A stretch of 42,531 bases of DNA from Opitutaceae bacterium (lineage in GTDB: Bacteria; Verrucomicrobiota; Verrucomicrobiia; Opitutales; Opitutaceae), in the NCBI GenBank assembly GCA_018667915.1, contig JABIRI010000225.1, positions 1-42,531 on the forward strand, in the 5' to 3' direction. The notes beneath the pieces are model-generated. The model was given only the letters and a program-made list of their open reading frames with translations, ran no database searches and was not told the DNA's origin. Made by a program: the position numbers and the translations under genes. Shown piece by piece: positions 1-8,444 of this stretch. Positions within the stretch are counted from its first letter, which is position 1, and each line of letters begins with the position of its first letter.

Positions 1-810
1 CCCGGGGTATTTGCCCGCTCGGTTTTTCCGGACTCGACCGGTGAACCGATTTTCAAATTCGGCTCCACCTTGGTCGACTATCGCACGCCCTTTGAAAAGC
101 GCTGGGGTGGTTGGTATGTCACCGGCGAGCACGGGCGCACCCAACATCGTGGCAACATCATCGCCACGGAAGCCGACAACCAAGTCGTCTTCCCCACCGC
201 CGACGGTGCCAACGTCACTGATCTCTCGCCCTACTTCGATACGGACCGCTACCTCGCGCCAACCAGTGACATCGTTTCGTTTCTCGTTTTTGAACATCAA
301 CTCGCGGTGCAAAACGCGATCACTAAGGCTTCGATGGAGGCTCGGCGTATGTTGCACTATCAAGCTGGACTCTAGAAGGCGTTCGACGAACCGATCACCA
401 ACGAACCCGAATACGACAGCGTGAAGTCCGTCTTCTCCAGCGTCACGCGCGAGGTGGTCGATGCCCTCCTCTCCAAGGACGAAGCGGCCCTGCCCTTCGG
501 CATCAAAGGCATCCCTGAATTCGACCGTGACTATGCGAGTGAAGCGCTAAAGTCACGCGATGGAAAATCGCTCCGCGATCTAACCGTCCGCCGTCATCTC
601 TATCGTTACCGCTGCAGCCCGCTGATCTACTCGCCGATGTTTCAGGCGATGCCGGCACCGCTCAAAAAACAGATTTTCGAAACCCTCGCAGATGCACTGC
701 ATCCCGATGCGACCGACGAGCGCTACGGTTACATAAAAGCGGACGAGCGCGCGGAAATCTTCGCTATTCTCCACGATACCCTTCCCGATATCCGCCCCTT
801 TCTTAATTAA
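1..810 (+). pseudogene. 3' part of a planctomycete/verrucomicrobial-type large protein, interrupted by in-frame TAG
   Basis: The reading frame is open from the first base, so the 5' end lies outside the window. It is interrupted once, by TAG at 373-375, and continues in the same frame to TAA at 808-810. The two halves join smoothly: HYQAGL before the stop and KAFDEP after it. One base change (CAG or GAG to TAG) would explain it. Visible blocks are WGGWYVTGEHG, then SDIVSFLVFEHQ with a helical stretch, then RRHLYRYRCSPLIYS and a C-terminal GYIKADERAEIFAIL. These resemble long uncharacterised proteins of Planctomycetes and Verrucomicrobia, often found near cytochromes; that link is from memory and uncertain. 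The downstream half might restart at GTG 421. It could be a true nonsense mutation, a sequencing error, or a suppressed amber codon. The esterase gene starts 20 bases downstream. Confidence 0.6.
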
Positions 811-830
811 CGAAATCCTTACTGCAGCCC

Positions 831-1670
831 ATGATGCGCTCCCCTCGTCTTCACCTCGCCCTCACGATCGTCGGACTGTCGACTCTCCTCCCCGTTTCCG
901 CCGCGGAACGCGCGAGCTACGATCTCAAAGAGAATCTGGCATACTACGACGAATCCGTCCGCGCGACCGACGACTACCTCGCCGAGCGCTGCGTGCTGGA
1001 TCTCTACCATCCGACCAATGCTGACGGTTACGCCACCGTTGTTTGGTTTCACGGCGGAGGCTTGCAAAACGGCAATAAGTCTATCGCGGAGCGCTTACAG
1101 AATCAGGGCATCGCCGTCGCAGCCGTAAACTATCGGCTGTCACCCCAAGCCACCTCGCCCGCCTACTTGGAAGACTCCGCGGCGGCCGTAGCCTGGGTGT
1201 TCAAAAACATCGCGCAGTATGGCGGTAACCCTGACAAAATTTTCGTATCCGGCAGTTCGGCCGGTGGCTACCTCACCAGCATGCTGGGGCTCGATAAATC
1301 ATGGCTTGCCGCCCACGACATCGACGCCGATCGCATCGCTGGGTTGATCCCGCTCGCCGGCCAAACCCTCACCCATTTTACGATCCGAACCGAACGCGGC
1401 CTGCCGCGCGAACGACCCGTGATCGATGAACTCGCGCCGTTGCACCACATCCGCGCCGATACTCCCCCGATCCTACTCGTCACCGGTGATCGCGAAATGG
1501 AGATGCTCGGTCGCTACGAAGAAAACGCCTACTTCTACCGCATGCTGAAAGTGGCCGGCCACCCCGACGTGCGCCTCATGGAACTCGACGGCTACGGCCA
1601 CGCTCCCCACGAGCCCTTTTACCCGCTACTACTCAGAGAGATAAAACGAGTATTGGCAAAAAAGAACTAA
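831..1670 (+). CDS. Secreted alpha/beta-hydrolase (esterase/lipase-like)
   Basis: 279 residues with an N-terminal signal peptide (about residues 1-25, ending VSAAE). The alpha/beta-hydrolase fold is shown by the oxyanion-hole motif HGGG at 74-77 and the nucleophile elbow GSSAGG at 141-146 (Ser143). A likely acid is in VTGDREME, and the catalytic His lies in the C-terminal GYGHAPHEP. This is the BD-FAE/hormone-sensitive-lipase-like group, which hydrolyses carboxyl esters, in many relatives on plant or algal polysaccharides. The substrate here cannot be told from sequence. The ATG at 831 follows a C-rich leader without a Shine-Dalgarno sequence; a second Met follows directly. It lies 20 bases after the interrupted gene and is the last gene before a 168-bp gap. 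Confidence 0.85.
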   Translation: MMRSPRLHLALTIVGLSTLLPVSAAERASYDLKENLAYYDESVRATDDYLAERCVLDLYHPTNADGYATVVWFHGGGLQNGNKSIAERLQNQGIAVAAVNYRLSPQATSPAYLEDSAAAVAWVFKNIAQYGGNPDKIFVSGSSAGGYLTSMLGLDKSWLAAHDIDADRIAGLIPLAGQTLTHFTIRTERGLPRERPVIDELAPLHHIRADTPPILLVTGDREMEMLGRYEENAYFYRMLKVAGHPDVRLMELDGYGHAPHEPFYPLLLREIKRVLAKKN

Positions 1671-1763
1671 ACAACCAACCCGATTTGACGCCTAATTAAC
1701 CCCGTTTATCTGGATCTACATTCCAGTTTTACAAGGTTAACCCCTAGAACTTCCCAAAGTCCT

Positions 1764-1769
1764 TATAAT
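1764..1769 (+). promoter_or_regulatory. Candidate -10 box upstream of kup
   Basis: A perfect TATAAT lies in the 168-bp gap between the esterase and kup, 70 bases before the kup ATG. No convincing -35 hexamer sits 16-18 bases upstream and there is no extended TG, so this is a weak assignment based on one hexamer in an A/T-rich pocket. Confidence 0.3.
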
Positions 1770-1838
1770 GCGATCCGGAATGGGGTTTTAAATAGAACTT
1801 GGAGCCTCAGGACTTCTGCAGTCAGGCTTCGCTCACTC

Positions 1839-3731
1839 ATGAGTTCTGCCGCTTCTTCTCACGGTGATCTGAATGCGCCCAAAGCGGCGATGGTCATCGG
1901 TGCACTCGGAGTCGTCTTCGGCGACATCGGCACCAGTCCGCTCTATGCGCTGCGCGAGGCGGTGCACCACCTACCGGAGGCCGAGCGAGCAGGCGCAGTC
2001 TATGGCGTATTGTCGCTGATTTTTTGGGCACTGATCAGTGTGGTGAGCATCAAATACGCCACGGTGGTCATGCGGGCTCATAATCAAGGTGAAGGCGGCA
2101 TCTTTGCCTTGCTCGCGCTCAGTGGGCTCGAGCATTGGAAACCCAAACAAAAGGTTCCGGGAGCGATCATCATTGTATTGATCGGGGCCGCGATGCTGTG
2201 CGGCGAAGGCGTGATCACTCCGGCGATTTCGGTGCTCAGTGCGACGGAAGGTTTGGAAGTCATTTTTCCCGCTGCGCACGACTACGTCATTCCGTTATGT
2301 ATCGTCATCTTGGTGGCGCTCTTTTGGGTGCAGCGCAAAGGCACGCATGTTATCGGATCCATGTTCGGTCCGATCATGTTGGTCTGGTTTAGCACGCTCG
2401 GACTGCTGGGATTATGGCGAATTTGGGAAGCACCCCAGATTCTCGGCGCAATAAATCCGTGGCATGGCTGGCAACTCCTGAGCACGCACCCGCACGCCGT
2501 TGTGGGAATTTTAGGCGGAGTGGTTTTGGCCATCACCGGGGTCGAAGCCCTCTACGCCGACATGGGGCATTTTGGACGCAAAGCGATCCTGCGCGCCTGG
2601 TATGGCATCGTTCTTCCCGGGCTCGTGCTGAATTACTTTGGCCAAGGTGCTCACGTCGTCGCCCACCCCACCGATATTGGGAACCCATTCCTCACCCTGG
2701 CTCCCGAAGGACCGCTGCGCATCGGGCTTGTGCTGCTGTCGGTGGTAGCGGCGATCATCGCGAGTCAGGCACTGATATCGGGCACATATTCGCTGATTCG
2801 GCAGGCCATCCAGCTCGGTTATTTTCCCCGCCTGAAGGTCCTCCACACTAATCCCGAACAACGCGGTCAAATTTATGTCCCGATGGTAAATTTTGGACTG
2901 GCTGTCGGCAGCATTGCGACGGTTCTGCACTTCGGCAGTTCATCCGCGCTCGCGGCGGCTTATGGTATCGCGGTCACCGGAACGATGGCCGTGACCACCT
3001 TTACGTTGTTCTTCGTGGCCACCCGCACCTGGAAGTGGGCCACGCCACTCGCGGCGGTAATGTGTCTCGCGTTTTGGACGATCGACTTGGGGTTCTTTGC
3101 GGCGAATCTGCCGAAGTTTTTTGAAGGCGGCTGGGTGCCGTTGGCGTTTGGTGCCATCCTGCTCGCCACCATGCTGACGTGGAAAGCGGGGCGCGTCGAA
3201 ATCGCCGACAAAATTTACGGCCACGCCACGCAAGGTCTGGAGCTCTCCGAGATCGCGAAGAGTTCTCATATCGTCCGGGTTCCCGGCAGCGCCGTGTTCA
3301 TGGTGGCTTCGTCTACCGGCACTCCCCTCGCCTTGCTCCACCATCTCAAGGCCAACAAAACCCTCCAAAAAACAGTGGTGCTCCTGACCGTCGCCACCGA
3401 AGAGGTCCCGACGCACCCCGATGACGAACGCCTCACGCTGGAGGAACTCGGGGAAGGCGTGTGGCGTGCGATCGGCCGTTACGGCTACATGGAGTCGCCT
3501 GACGTCGCCGATCTTTGCGCCCGTATCGCGGCGCAGGGCGTCCCGTTGAAGGACAACGCCACCACCTTCTACTTCAACCGGGAGATGATCCTCACCGGGG
3601 GCGATGCACCGATGTTCGCGTGGCAAAAAGCCTACTACGCTTTCCTATCCCGCAATGCTCAGCCGGTGAAAGATTATTACGCAGTGATGCCGACGCAGAT
3701 CATCGAAATTGGCATGCCCGTCCAGCTCTAA
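1839..3731 (+). CDS. kup: Kup-family potassium uptake protein
   Basis: 630 residues, the normal length for KUP/HAK/KT proteins. The family signature GDIGTSPLYA is at residues 28-37, followed by about twelve hydrophobic segments to roughly residue 450 and a hydrophilic C-terminal domain ending in DYYAVMPTQIIEIGMPVQL. Kup imports K+ with protons across the inner membrane. The ATG at 1839 follows a pyrimidine-rich leader (gcttcgctcactc) with no Shine-Dalgarno sequence. A small membrane protein gene begins 12 bases after the stop and is probably co-transcribed. A second potassium protein, an RCK-gated channel, lies about 1 kb downstream. Confidence 0.95.
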   Translation: MSSAASSHGDLNAPKAAMVIGALGVVFGDIGTSPLYALREAVHHLPEAERAGAVYGVLSLIFWALISVVSIKYATVVMRAHNQGEGGIFALLALSGLEHWKPKQKVPGAIIIVLIGAAMLCGEGVITPAISVLSATEGLEVIFPAAHDYVIPLCIVILVALFWVQRKGTHVIGSMFGPIMLVWFSTLGLLGLWRIWEAPQILGAINPWHGWQLLSTHPHAVVGILGGVVLAITGVEALYADMGHFGRKAILRAWYGIVLPGLVLNYFGQGAHVVAHPTDIGNPFLTLAPEGPLRIGLVLLSVVAAIIASQALISGTYSLIRQAIQLGYFPRLKVLHTNPEQRGQIYVPMVNFGLAVGSIATVLHFGSSSALAAAYGIAVTGTMAVTTFTLFFVATRTWKWATPLAAVMCLAFWTIDLGFFAANLPKFFEGGWVPLAFGAILLATMLTWKAGRVEIADKIYGHATQGLELSEIAKSSHIVRVPGSAVFMVASSTGTPLALLHHLKANKTLQKTVVLLTVATEEVPTHPDDERLTLEELGEGVWRAIGRYGYMESPDVADLCARIAAQGVPLKDNATTFYFNREMILTGGDAPMFAWQKAYYAFLSRNAQPVKDYYAVMPTQIIEIGMPVQL

Positions 3732-3743
3732 CCTCCCTTCATT

Positions 3744-4115
3744 GTGTCCACCAACCCCGATTTTGACAAACCGCGTAAACACTACGCGATGCGGACCGAA
3801 GAGAAATTCACGCGCGACAATCAGAAACGGGGACAGGAAGACCCCAACACGCCAAACGACGTCTGGGCGTGGCGCCAAGATCAGCGCAAAATTGAAAAAC
3901 AAGCCGGAGTCGACGATCTGGGAGAACTGAAAGACTACCGCCAAAAACGACGGCGTGATTTCTGGACAGTCATCATCCTGAACAACGTATTCTTCGGCGG
4001 CATGATGGGATTCTATCAAGGCAACCCCGTGGTGTTAATTTACGGATTCGCTGGCATTCTGATCGGCACCGTCGGCACCTACTGGATCCTCTACCACCTC
4101 ATGCGAAAATATTGA
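3744..4115 (+). CDS. Small membrane protein with two C-terminal TM helices, unknown function
   Basis: 123 residues from a GTG start 12 bases after kup; an internal ATG at 3789 is a possible alternative. The first 75 residues are very hydrophilic and charged (many Lys, Arg, Asp, Gln). Residues about 75-120 form two hydrophobic helices separated by a short turn (FFGGMMGFYQGNP), ending RKY. I do not recognise a family. Close spacing suggests co-transcription with kup, so an accessory role in potassium transport is possible but is only inference. Confidence 0.65.
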   Translation: MSTNPDFDKPRKHYAMRTEEKFTRDNQKRGQEDPNTPNDVWAWRQDQRKIEKQAGVDDLGELKDYRQKRRRDFWTVIILNNVFFGGMMGFYQGNPVVLIYGFAGILIGTVGTYWILYHLMRKY

Positions 4116-4130
4116 GTCGAATCACGACTC
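4114..4130. other. Short hairpin at a convergent gene junction
   Basis: Perfect 6-bp arms GAGTCG/CGACTC with a 5-base loop. It overlaps the stop of the small membrane protein gene and faces the 3' end of the asparaginase-like gene. There is no T-run on either strand, so a terminator role is only possible. Confidence 0.3.
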
Positions 4131-4146
4131 GCGAATCGATGGGGCC

Positions 4147-4650
4147 TCACCCGGTCGCCTCGAACCGTTTGGCTTCGCGGTTTTTTTGCACGGTGCCAGC
4201 GGGGAAAAGCTGCCCGTTCATCGCGATGTAGACGCCGGGAGGAAGCACCTGCAATCCTCCCACCGCACAGCCCACATTGAACAGCGCGTCGTTTTGTCGG
4301 AACCGCGCGGGTAACATCGAGCCGGTGAAGACGATCGTCTTGCCTTCGATGCCGACGAGCGCCGCGGCGGTATCCGTCATGGTGTCGGTTCCGTGCGTGA
4401 TGAGGATCCGGTTTTCCGGCGCGGCTTCGACCCGTTCGCGGATCAGTTTTCGATCCGCCTCATCGAGTTCGAGGCTGTCTTTACGCAACACGCTCTCGAC
4501 TTCGTAGGCAAAGGTGACGTTGGCCTCGTGCAACAGCACCCCAATTTGGGGATCACCAATCTCGTAGGAACTGGTCGCATCAAAATACACCTTGTCGATG
4601 GTGCCACCCGTAGCGATGGCCCGTATGCTGAGGTCGGAAGAAGCGGACAT
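4147..4650 (-). CDS. Single-domain asparaginase-like protein
   Basis: 167 residues corresponding only to the N-terminal domain of type I/II L-asparaginases. The first catalytic motif TGGTID lies near residues 14-19 and the second, HGTDTMTDTA, near residue 90, followed by VFTGSMLPARF. The usual C-terminal domain, about 150 residues long in full-length enzymes, is absent, and the gene stops cleanly at 4147. Stand-alone proteins of this length exist in other bacteria, so it is not obviously a truncation. Hydrolysis of asparagine or a related amide is plausible because the Thr nucleophiles are present, but full enzymes complete the active site from a partner subunit. The gene is divergent from the potassium-channel gene. 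Confidence 0.8.
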   Translation of the reverse strand: MSASSDLSIRAIATGGTIDKVYFDATSSYEIGDPQIGVLLHEANVTFAYEVESVLRKDSLELDEADRKLIRERVEAAPENRILITHGTDTMTDTAAALVGIEGKTIVFTGSMLPARFRQNDALFNVGCAVGGLQVLPPGVYIAMNGQLFPAGTVQKNREAKRFEATG

Positions 4651-4779
4651 ACGGGAAATCTATTCCCGAATCTTGCTCGAGCGAACCCAATTTGCCCCCA
4701 AATGAGGTGCTCACCTTGGACATTGCCAATTCCGCCTGAGTTTCGTCCAACTGAGGGGCGTCGCATTGCGCAACCACTC

Positions 4780-6492
4780 GTGAAAGCTCTCATTCCTGTA
4801 GTCACTTCGTTTCTCGAAACCCGGACCAGCCGGCAAAACCTGCTCGCGCTATTCAAGCTGCTCGGCGTTTTGGCCCTGTTGGTGACTCTATTCAGCGTGG
4901 GCTTCCACCTTCTCATGGAACGGGAAGGTCAGCACTTCAGTTGGATCACTGGCGTGTATTGGACGCTCACCGTCATGAGCACGTTGGGTTTCGGAGATAT
5001 CACCTTCCACTCCGACATGGGGCGGTTCTTCTCCATCATCGTGCTGGGCACCGGAGTCGTCTTTCTTTTGGTCCTGCTCCCCTTCACCTTCATCGAGTTT
5101 TTCTACGCGCCATGGATGAGAGCACAGGCTGCGGCCCGCGCGCCTCGCGAGCTCCCCATGAGCACCCACCGTCACGTGATCATGACCCAGCATGGTCCCG
5201 TTACGAAGATCCTGATCCGCATGCTGGAGAAACACGGATACCCCTATTTTTTCCTCGTGCCCACCGTGCCCGAAGCCTTGGAGATGCACGACCGCGACTT
5301 GCCCGTCGTTGTGGGTGATCTCAGCGATCCCGACACCTACGAACGGGTCCGCATTGACCAGGCCGCCCTCGTCGTCACCACGCGCTCGGATATCATAAAT
5401 ACCAATGTCACATTCTCTGTGCGGGAGATTAACGAAAAGATCCCGATCATTGCCACCGCGCGGTCCAATGCCGCCCGCGATGCACTCGAGCTCGCGGGAG
5501 TTTCCGATATTCTTTCGCTGGAAGAAATCATGGGCCAAGCCCTCGCGCGCCGCGTCGTTGACGCCGGATCTTGTGCCCAAATCATCGGCCGCCTTGAGGA
5601 GTTGGTCATCGCCGAAGCGACGGGCTACAATACCGACCTCGTGGGAAAATCTGTCGCCGAATGCAACATGCGGGCCCGGTCCGGCGTCACCGTCGTGGGA
5701 GTCTGGCAGCACGGTAAACTCGTGCCCCCTGATCCCTCCACTAACATCGATGAACATACCTTCTTCATCCTCAGTGGCACCCAACAACAAATCGACACTT
5801 ACAACGGAGTCTTTGGCCAAGTCCGAAACGAGAATGATACCGAACCGAGCGTATTAATCATCGGCGGGAGCCGAGTAGGAAGCGCCACCGCTCGGGCCCT
5901 CAATGAACGGGAAATCCAGTGGACGATTATCGAAAAAGAGGCCGACCGTATCCTCTACCCCGAGCGTAGTTTCATCGGAGATGCCTCCGAATTTGAACTA
6001 CTGGTCAAAGCCGGCATGCACCGTGCCACTACGATCATCATCACCACTCACGACGATGATACCAATACGTTCCTGACAATCTTCTACCGCAAGCTGCGCC
6101 CCAAAGCCCAGATCATCAGCCGATGCACCCACGAAGCCAATGTTTCGCGCCTCCACCGGGCCGGAGCCGACCTTGTGCTTTCCTACGCCGACATGGGCGC
6201 AAACCTGATCTTCAATGAACTCAAGGGTAAGGAAAATCTACTCCTCGCCGAAGGCGTCAGTGTGTTCTCAACTCCGGTTCCTCTCCCTCTCGTAGGTCTC
6301 ACCCTTGCCGAATCTTCCGTGCCCAGTCACACCGGTTGCTCGATCGTGGCGATCGACAGCGGCGGGCGGCGCGACATCGACCTGAAGCCCGATACGTTAC
6401 TCCCCGAAGACGGCATGATCACGCTGATCGGATCGGTGGAGGCCGAAGAAAGATTCCTCGCAAAATACGCCAGTCAAACGGCTACTTTGTAA
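4780..6492 (+). CDS. Potassium channel with duplicated RCK (TrkA-N/TrkA-C) modules
   Basis: 570 residues from the GTG at 4780; an in-frame ATG at 4702 would add 26 residues of unconvincing sequence. Two TM helices (about 22-45 and 83-106) flank a pore loop with the selectivity filter TLGFGD at 68-73. Then come two RCK modules: a first TrkA-N-like fold beginning HVIMTQHGP, with a TrkA-C domain near VGKSVAECNMRARSG, and a second TrkA-N with the nucleotide-binding glycines in VLIIGGSRVGSA plus a final TrkA-C domain. The glycine motif of the first RCK is degenerate (MTQHGP), so ligand binding may be restricted to the second. Such channels are gated by nucleotides or ions. The 3' end overlaps the convergent ATP-grasp gene by 19 bases. 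Confidence 0.9.
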   Translation: MKALIPVVTSFLETRTSRQNLLALFKLLGVLALLVTLFSVGFHLLMEREGQHFSWITGVYWTLTVMSTLGFGDITFHSDMGRFFSIIVLGTGVVFLLVLLPFTFIEFFYAPWMRAQAAARAPRELPMSTHRHVIMTQHGPVTKILIRMLEKHGYPYFFLVPTVPEALEMHDRDLPVVVGDLSDPDTYERVRIDQAALVVTTRSDIINTNVTFSVREINEKIPIIATARSNAARDALELAGVSDILSLEEIMGQALARRVVDAGSCAQIIGRLEELVIAEATGYNTDLVGKSVAECNMRARSGVTVVGVWQHGKLVPPDPSTNIDEHTFFILSGTQQQIDTYNGVFGQVRNENDTEPSVLIIGGSRVGSATARALNEREIQWTIIEKEADRILYPERSFIGDASEFELLVKAGMHRATTIIITTHDDDTNTFLTIFYRKLRPKAQIISRCTHEANVSRLHRAGADLVLSYADMGANLIFNELKGKENLLLAEGVSVFSTPVPLPLVGLTLAESSVPSHTGCSIVAIDSGGRRDIDLKPDTLLPEDGMITLIGSVEAEERFLAKYASQTATL

Positions 6493-7505
6493 GCCAGACC
6501 TTGGCGTAGGATGAGATCGAGCAACGTTTCGTAATCCGTGCCCGCGGTCTCCACGGCCTCGGCAAAATCCTCTCCAAATGCGAGGCAGGGGTTGGGATTG
6601 GCCTCGAGGAGGTAAAATTCGCCCGCTTCGGACATGCGAAAATCCAAGCGCGCGTAACCCGTCAGACTCAGCGCGTGGTAGATGCGCTTCGACAGATCAT
6701 CCAAGCGACGGGCTTCCGTTCTCGTGAGCTTCGCCGGCACCGTGGAAAGACCGACTTCCTCTTGGTGCGCATAGCTCCACTTGAGTTTACTCGTCGCGAT
6801 ATTGGGCGCTCCCGCCGGTAAGTTTTTCATCACCATTTCCCACGGCGTGAATGTCTTCACGCGATCGTTGCCCACAATACTCATGTAAAGTTCACGGCCG
6901 GCAATATACTGCTCCGCGATGGCCGGACGACCTGTGCGCCGATGCAGAATTTCCACCCGCCGAGCGAGCGACTTGTCGTCCTTCACCACCGAGGCACGCG
7001 AAATCCCCACCGAGCCTTCGTCGATCAACGATTTCACCAGTAACGGAAACGCGAGTCGCGCGGGGCGACGCACTTTGCGACCCACCTCAAACACGGCAAA
7101 TTCAGGCACGGGTATGTCGTGATGAGCGAGAATCTGTTTCGAAAGGGCCTTGTCGTGCGCCAACGTCAGTCCACGCGGATTACACCCCGTGTAGGGAATT
7201 TTCAGCAGCTCAAGATAACTCACCAGATGCTGATCGAAAAGCGGCTGCCCATCAAACTCCTCCAACATGTTAAAAACAATATCCGGCTCAACGCGCTCGA
7301 TCGCTTGGCGCAGCGGATCGAGATCGCCGTAAAGACCCACGGTGTGCACCTCGTGCCCCATCTGCTCGAGCGTGGTCTTGACGTCATACTCCATTTTCCA
7401 CGGATGAATTTGTTCATCCGTGAGCCCTTCGATTGATTCCGGCGGCACCAAGGCTTCGTGCATCAGCGCCAAGATGCGCCGTGGTTTCAGATGACGGAGA
7501 CTCAT
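6474..7505 (-). CDS. ATP-grasp ligase, D-alanine-D-alanine ligase-like
   Basis: 343 residues with the order of Ddl enzymes. An N-terminal Rossmann-like part has FNMLEEFDGQPLFDQ and YTGCNPRGLTLAHDKALSKQIL (substrate and ATP-grasp entry). The central ATP-grasp domain has FPLLVKSLIDEGSVGIS and EQYIAGRELYMSIVG. The metal-binding end is YARLDFRMSEAGEFYLLEANPNPCL. The LDFR and EANPNP residues fit Mg2+/ATP coordination. True Ddl enzymes have similar length, but the N-terminal block with PPESIEGLTDEQ is atypical. It may be a paralogous amino-acid ligase rather than the cell-wall enzyme. It follows the TonB-domain gene on the same strand after 150 bases and converges with the K+ channel gene, sharing 19 bases. 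Confidence 0.8.
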   Translation of the reverse strand: MSLRHLKPRRILALMHEALVPPESIEGLTDEQIHPWKMEYDVKTTLEQMGHEVHTVGLYGDLDPLRQAIERVEPDIVFNMLEEFDGQPLFDQHLVSYLELLKIPYTGCNPRGLTLAHDKALSKQILAHHDIPVPEFAVFEVGRKVRRPARLAFPLLVKSLIDEGSVGISRASVVKDDKSLARRVEILHRRTGRPAIAEQYIAGRELYMSIVGNDRVKTFTPWEMVMKNLPAGAPNIATSKLKWSYAHQEEVGLSTVPAKLTRTEARRLDDLSKRIYHALSLTGYARLDFRMSEAGEFYLLEANPNPCLAFGEDFAEAVETAGTDYETLLDLILRQGLAYKVAV

Positions 7506-7583
7506 GCTGAGAACCAGCGTGGAATTGGCCGAAAAGACATGCGGACGAGCTCACAAGTGCGTCGGGCACAGGGCAACTCTCAA

Positions 7584-7605
7584 CGCGCTCACTCAAGCGA
7601 GCGCG
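7584..7605. other. Hairpin in the 7506-7655 intergenic gap
   Basis: Perfect 7-bp arms CGCGCTC/GAGCGCG around an 8-base loop, between the TonB-domain gene and the ATP-grasp gene on the minus strand. No T-run follows, so it could be a processing or attenuation structure or chance. Nothing else was seen in the gap. Confidence 0.25.
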
Positions 7606-7655
7606 ATCGGGCACTCACCGCTTCCTTGCGGCGATCACCACCGAACGGGCGCCGC

Positions 7656-8444
7656 TTATTTATCCCGACTTCTTGTCCGAGACTTGCTCGAACCGCGTTT
7701 TTGCGGATCCGTCACCTCACCGACGCGTTCCCATTGATCCTGCTTCTTCTCATCGAACTTGTAGGATACCGCCATCGCCACCGGCGTGGGTTCGCCATCT
7801 TCGTTGAGATGGGGGGAGAAATCCAAACTGACCGTCGCCGCCAACGCGGAAGCGATAAAGTGAGGATCTTCGCCAATCAACACCTCGGGATTCACGACAT
7901 CGCCATACTCATCGATCACAAAATTGATTACGACTTCCTCCCGCTTGCCCGTGCCGTTCAACTGCGGCGGATAGTAGGGCTCGATCCAAGCCGAAGGTTC
8001 CGGCCACTCGCCAATATCATCGGCTTCGGTAGGTTCGTTTTCAAATCGTTTGAATACGTTACGTCCGGCCCACTTGCTGAGGGGATCGTCGGACCTCACG
8101 ACAAACATGACGGGCATTTTCACCCGTTGGTGCACGGGTAGGCCATCACGACGAGCCGGCGAAAATCGCCATTTGGCCAACACCTTTTTGACCGACTCCC
8201 CAAACGCTGGATGCGTGGCATAGGATACATCGGGGTTCTCCACCGCGCCCCGGCGCGTGACCTCAAAGATCACTTCGACCTGCCCTTCGACTCCAGCCGA
8301 GTGCAGGTCCTTCGGGTATTCAGGTTCGACCGGCCGCGTCAGACGCGGGGGCACGAAATTTTCGGCTGCGATCAGACCAACCATGCCAAAGACGCAGCCA
8401 AAGACGGCGCCGTGAATCAATCTCTTCGGGATCAGGTTACTCAA
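7656..8444 (-). CDS. Protein with two TonB C-terminal domains
   Basis: 262 residues. An N-terminal hydrophobic segment (about 11-27) acts as signal or anchor. Two copies of the TonB C-terminal fold follow. The first (about 32-116) has PEYPKDLHSAGVEGQVEVIFEV and KWRFSPARRDG. The second (about 150-232) has YYPPQLNGTGKREEVVINFVIDEYGDVVNPEV. The Pro-rich linker of classical TonB is missing and no ExbB/ExbD pair is adjacent. Export or outer-membrane interaction is more likely than standard energy transduction. The proposed start is a TTG whose first bases overlap the stop of the upstream M48 gene (TTGAGTAA), which indicates translational coupling. The C-terminus is basic and Ser/Arg-rich. Confidence 0.8.
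   Translation of the reverse strand: MSNLIPKRLIHGAVFGCVFGMVGLIAAENFVPPRLTRPVEPEYPKDLHSAGVEGQVEVIFEVTRRGAVENPDVSYATHPAFGESVKKVLAKWRFSPARRDGLPVHQRVKMPVMFVVRSDDPLSKWAGRNVFKRFENEPTEADDIGEWPEPSAWIEPYYPPQLNGTGKREEVVINFVIDEYGDVVNPEVLIGEDPHFIASALAATVSLDFSPHLNEDGEPTPVAMAVSYKFDEKKQDQWERVGEVTDPQKRGSSKSRTRSRDK

Noticed and set aside
1671-1838. Possible c-di-AMP (ydaO-type) riboswitch upstream of kup
   Set aside because: The 168-bp gap has no multi-stem architecture or conserved core that I can recognise; only a TATAAT box stands out.
2940-3626. Long antisense open frame of 228 codons inside kup
   Set aside because: It lies wholly opposite a clear Kup coding sequence, has biased composition typical of the complement of high-GC codons and no recognisable motif.
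4888-5820. 310-codon antisense open frame opposite the potassium-channel gene
   Set aside because: Asp/Gly/His-rich shadow of a well-supported gene; no domain or signal is visible.
7584-7605. Intrinsic terminator after the TonB-domain gene
   Set aside because: The 7-bp stem is perfect but no T-run follows on the minus strand; kept only as a hairpin.
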